From Lelliottia jeotgali (GTDB lineage Bacteria; Pseudomonadota; Gammaproteobacteria; Enterobacterales; Enterobacteriaceae): a stretch of 64,000 nucleotides of DNA. Below the pieces are notes generated by a model that was not told the DNA's origin, did no database searches, and was given only the letters and a program-made list of their open reading frames with translations. Below, piece after piece: positions 58,121 through 64,000 of the stretch. Position 1 is the stretch's first letter. Every line of letters starts with the position of its first letter. Made by a program: the position numbers and the translations under genes. Location: positions 4,030,001-4,094,000 of the forward strand of contig CP018628.1 in NCBI GenBank assembly GCA_002271215.1, written 5' to 3'.

Positions 58121-58196
58121 TGGTGCTGATACCCAGAGTCGAACTGGGGACCTCACCCTTACCAAGGGTGCGCTCTACCAACTGAGCCATATCAGC
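58121..58196 (-). tRNA. thrV: tRNA-Thr (GGT anticodon)
   Basis: 76 bases with encoded CCA end. The anticodon GGT is at 58163-58161 and the T loop GTTCGACTC is clear. It lies between two 5S genes, the rrnD arrangement known from E. coli. Confidence 0.98.
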
Positions 58197-58208
58197 ACGC
58201 TAAATTTG

Positions 58209-58328
58209 ATGCCTGGCAGTTCCCTACTCTCACATGGGGAGACCCCACACTACCATCGGCGCTACGGCGTTTCACTTCTGAGTTCGGCATGGGGTCAGGT
58301 GGGACCACCGCGCTAAAGCCGCCAGGCA
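58209..58328 (-). rRNA. rrfD: 5S ribosomal RNA, proximal copy
   Basis: 120 bases, complete, beginning TGCCTGGCGGC and ending CTGCCAGGCAT. It lies 94 bases after the 23S gene and 12 bases before tRNA-Thr. Confidence 0.98.
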
Positions 58329-58422
58329 AATTCTGTTATCAACCCGCATCTCTGCAGGTCAATTAATCTGTTATCAAGCTGAAACTGATGTCTCTCTTCC
58401 GCCAAAACATCTTCGGCGTTGT

Positions 58423-61328
<2,906 letters not shown>

Positions 61329-61459
61329 TCACAACCCGAAGATGTTTCGTAAAACACCATCGTGTTGCGAAAATTTGAGAGACTCGAACACACCGTCATT
61401 CTGTTCTTATTACGGAGAACAGACGCAGCGTGTCGTTTCAATTTTCAGCTTGATCCAGA

Positions 61460-61472
61460 TTTTTAAAGAGCA
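61460..61472 (-). promoter_or_regulatory. Spacer boxA antitermination site
   Basis: Minus-strand TGCTCTTTAAAAA resembles boxA (TGCTCTTTAACAA). It lies between tRNA-Glu and 23S, where Nus factors reload to keep polymerase antiterminated. Confidence 0.85.
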
Positions 61473-61545
61473 AATATCTCAAACATGACTCAGGAGTCAG
61501 TTTTGAGATATTGAGGCAGGTGACTTTCACTCACAAACCAGCAAG

Positions 61546-61621
61546 TGGCGTCCCCTAGGGGATTCGAACCCCTGTTACCGCCGTGAAAGGGCGGTGTCCT
61601 GGGCCTCTAGACGAAGGGGAC
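61546..61621 (-). tRNA. tRNA-Glu (TTC anticodon) in the 16S-23S spacer
   Basis: 76 bases with CCA end. The sequence starts GTCCCCTTCGTCTAGAGG and the anticodon is TTC (61587-61585). E. coli rrnD has tRNA-Ile and tRNA-Ala in this spacer, so this is a different spacer type at the same locus. Confidence 0.97.
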
Positions 61622-61705
61622 GTGTAAGTCTCAATCGCAAGACGCCTTGCTATTTACTTTTCATCAGACAATCTGTGTGGACACTACAAAGGCAGGTTCT
61701 TCAGG

Positions 61706-63245
<1,540 letters not shown>

Positions 63246-63377
63246 AAGTTTGATGCTCGTGAATTAAACTTCGTAATGAATTACGTATGTTCACTCAGAG
63301 ACTTTGGTATTCATTTAGCGTCTTGCGACGTTTAGAATCCATGTCACTTTGAGTGCCCACACAGATTGTCTGATAAA

Positions 63378-63390
63378 TTGTTAAAGAGCA
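63378..63390 (-). promoter_or_regulatory. Leader boxA antitermination site
   Basis: Minus-strand TGCTCTTTAACAA is a perfect boxA, 133 bases before mature 16S. It recruits NusB/NusE and SuhB for antitermination. Confidence 0.95.
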
Positions 63391-63428
63391 GTGCAACGCG
63401 GCTTTCGCTCACCGTTGCGAGGTGGCGT

Positions 63429-63456
63429 ATATTACGCTTTCCTCTTTCAGAGTCAA
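63429..63456 (-). promoter_or_regulatory. rRNA promoter P2
   Basis: Minus-strand TTGACT (63456-63451) and TAATAT (63434-63429), spacing 16 bases, followed by ACGCCACC. This is the standard layout of an rrn P2 promoter. Confidence 0.85.
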
Positions 63457-63539
63457 CCCTGAATTTCAGGATTTTTTCTCTTCAACCGACCCGGCTGTTT
63501 GTGTGAAGTGATTCACATCTGCCGTGTCGATGGAGGCGC

Positions 63540-63567
63540 ATTATAGGGATCCCAGTTTTTAGCACAA
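63540..63567 (-). promoter_or_regulatory. rRNA promoter P1
   Basis: Minus-strand TTGTGC (63567-63562) and TATAAT (63545-63540), spacing 16 bases, with a GCGCCTCC discriminator after it. The 16-base spacing and GC discriminator are typical of ppGpp-sensitive rrn P1 promoters. Fis and UP elements are expected just upstream. Confidence 0.88.
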
Positions 63568-63719
63568 GCGTTTTTTAGATCTTTTTTACCGACTGCTGCT
63601 TTTCCATTCTTTTCGATGAGATCCTGCCCGATCTGCTTAAAAAGTGACGTATTTAAGCCCTGCTGGTGCGGCATAATAGGATCATGATCTTTTGAATATG
63701 CTTACCAGCCGAGGTTGAT

Positions 63720-64000
63720 ATGTCCGCAGTACTCCGTCCTTATAAAGATCTGTTCCCGAAAATGGGGGAGCGGGTGATGCTCGATGACAGTAGCGTTATC
63801 ATTGGCGATGTCAGAATGGGTGATGATGTCAGCATTTGGCCACTGGTCGCGATCCGAGGCGATGTGAATTATGTGGCTATCGGTGTACGCACCAATATTC
63901 AGGATGGAAGCGTTCTGCATGTAACCCATAAATCGAGTTATAACCCAGAAGGTAATCCTCTCATTATTGGTGACGATGTCACCGTCGGTCATAAGGTAAT
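63720..64000 (+). CDS. yrdA: Gamma-carbonic-anhydrase-like protein YrdA, 3' end outside window
   Basis: The first 93 codons of a left-handed beta-helix (hexapeptide repeat) protein like E. coli YrdA. The start MSAVLRPYKDLFPKMGERV and the repeats IRGDVNYVAIG and NIQDGSVLHVTHK, with metal-binding histidines, are seen. GAGGTTGAT precedes the ATG. Enzymatic activity of the family in enterobacteria is not settled. It is divergent from the rRNA operon, as in E. coli. Confidence 0.93.
   Translation, partial: MSAVLRPYKDLFPKMGERVMLDDSSVIIGDVRMGDDVSIWPLVAIRGDVNYVAIGVRTNIQDGSVLHVTHKSSYNPEGNPLIIGDDVTVGHKV

Larger units (their letters stand above)
63246..63719. other. rRNA leader, promoters and yrdA upstream region
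   Basis: 474 bases between the divergent 16S and yrdA genes. The left half is the rRNA leader with boxA and promoters P2 and P1. The right part (63570-63719) is AT-rich and should carry the UP element and Fis sites of P1, plus the yrdA promoter. No protein gene fits here. Confidence 0.7.

Overview
The window is chromosomal core sequence from a gamma-proteobacterium of the family Enterobacteriaceae. Almost every gene has an obvious Escherichia coli counterpart in the same order (the E. coli gltD-nan-ssp-mdh-argR-aae-mre-acc-fis-acrEF-rrnD stretch). It is not E. coli: it has a type II dehydroquinase (aroQ) before accBC, msrPQ between acuI and aroQ, two tandem yhcN genes, yagU beside aaeR, an extra aldehyde dehydrogenase, and an extra MHYT-GGDEF-EAL gene. 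An Enterobacter/Lelliottia/Leclercia-like genus fits best, but I cannot fix the genus by eye. I see no prophage, insertion sequence, CRISPR array or plasmid gene.

Layout. 1-1280: 3' part of gltD and its terminator. 1278-6007: sialic-acid catabolism, nanA-nanT-nanK-nanQ under the repressor NanR, with a conserved three-repeat NanR operator; nanE is missing from the operon. 6119-8411: stringent starvation proteins sspA-sspB and ribosomal proteins rplM-rpsI. 8700-13112: zapE, divergent zapG, and the two envelope proteases degQ and degS. 13170-16339: mdh and divergent argR (with ARG boxes), two yhcN paralogues, yhcO. 16388-22203: aldehyde dehydrogenase, the aromatic-acid efflux operon aaeXAB and its regulator aaeR. 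22357-22971: yagU. 23034-33078: one long leftward block mreB-mreC-mreD-yhdE-rng-yhdP-tldD for cell shape and envelope. 33249-36359: csrD and divergent acuI.

36437-38037: msrPQ, periplasmic methionine sulfoxide repair. 38272-44903: aroQ-accB-accC, yhdT-panF-prmA, dusB-fis. 45084-47478: small yhdU, then the c-di-GMP enzyme gene. 47473-52773: acrS repressor and acrEF RND efflux. 53010-57864: lipoprotein yhdV and the yhdWXYZ amino-acid ABC transporter, which has a recognisable sigma-54 promoter and an NtrC-like site. 57962-63567: a complete leftward rRNA operon (16S, tRNA-Glu, 23S, 5S, tRNA-Thr, 5S) with promoters P1 and P2 and boxA sites. 63720-64000: start of yrdA.

I found no convincing undescribed multi-gene system. 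The observations most worth checking are a perfect 12-bp hairpin that buries the msrP ribosome binding site, a compensated pair of differences between the two 5S genes, a tRNA-Glu spacer at a locus that carries tRNA-Ile/Ala in E. coli, the absence of nanE, and two accessory genes (aldehyde dehydrogenase, MHYT-GGDEF-EAL) inserted beside efflux loci.
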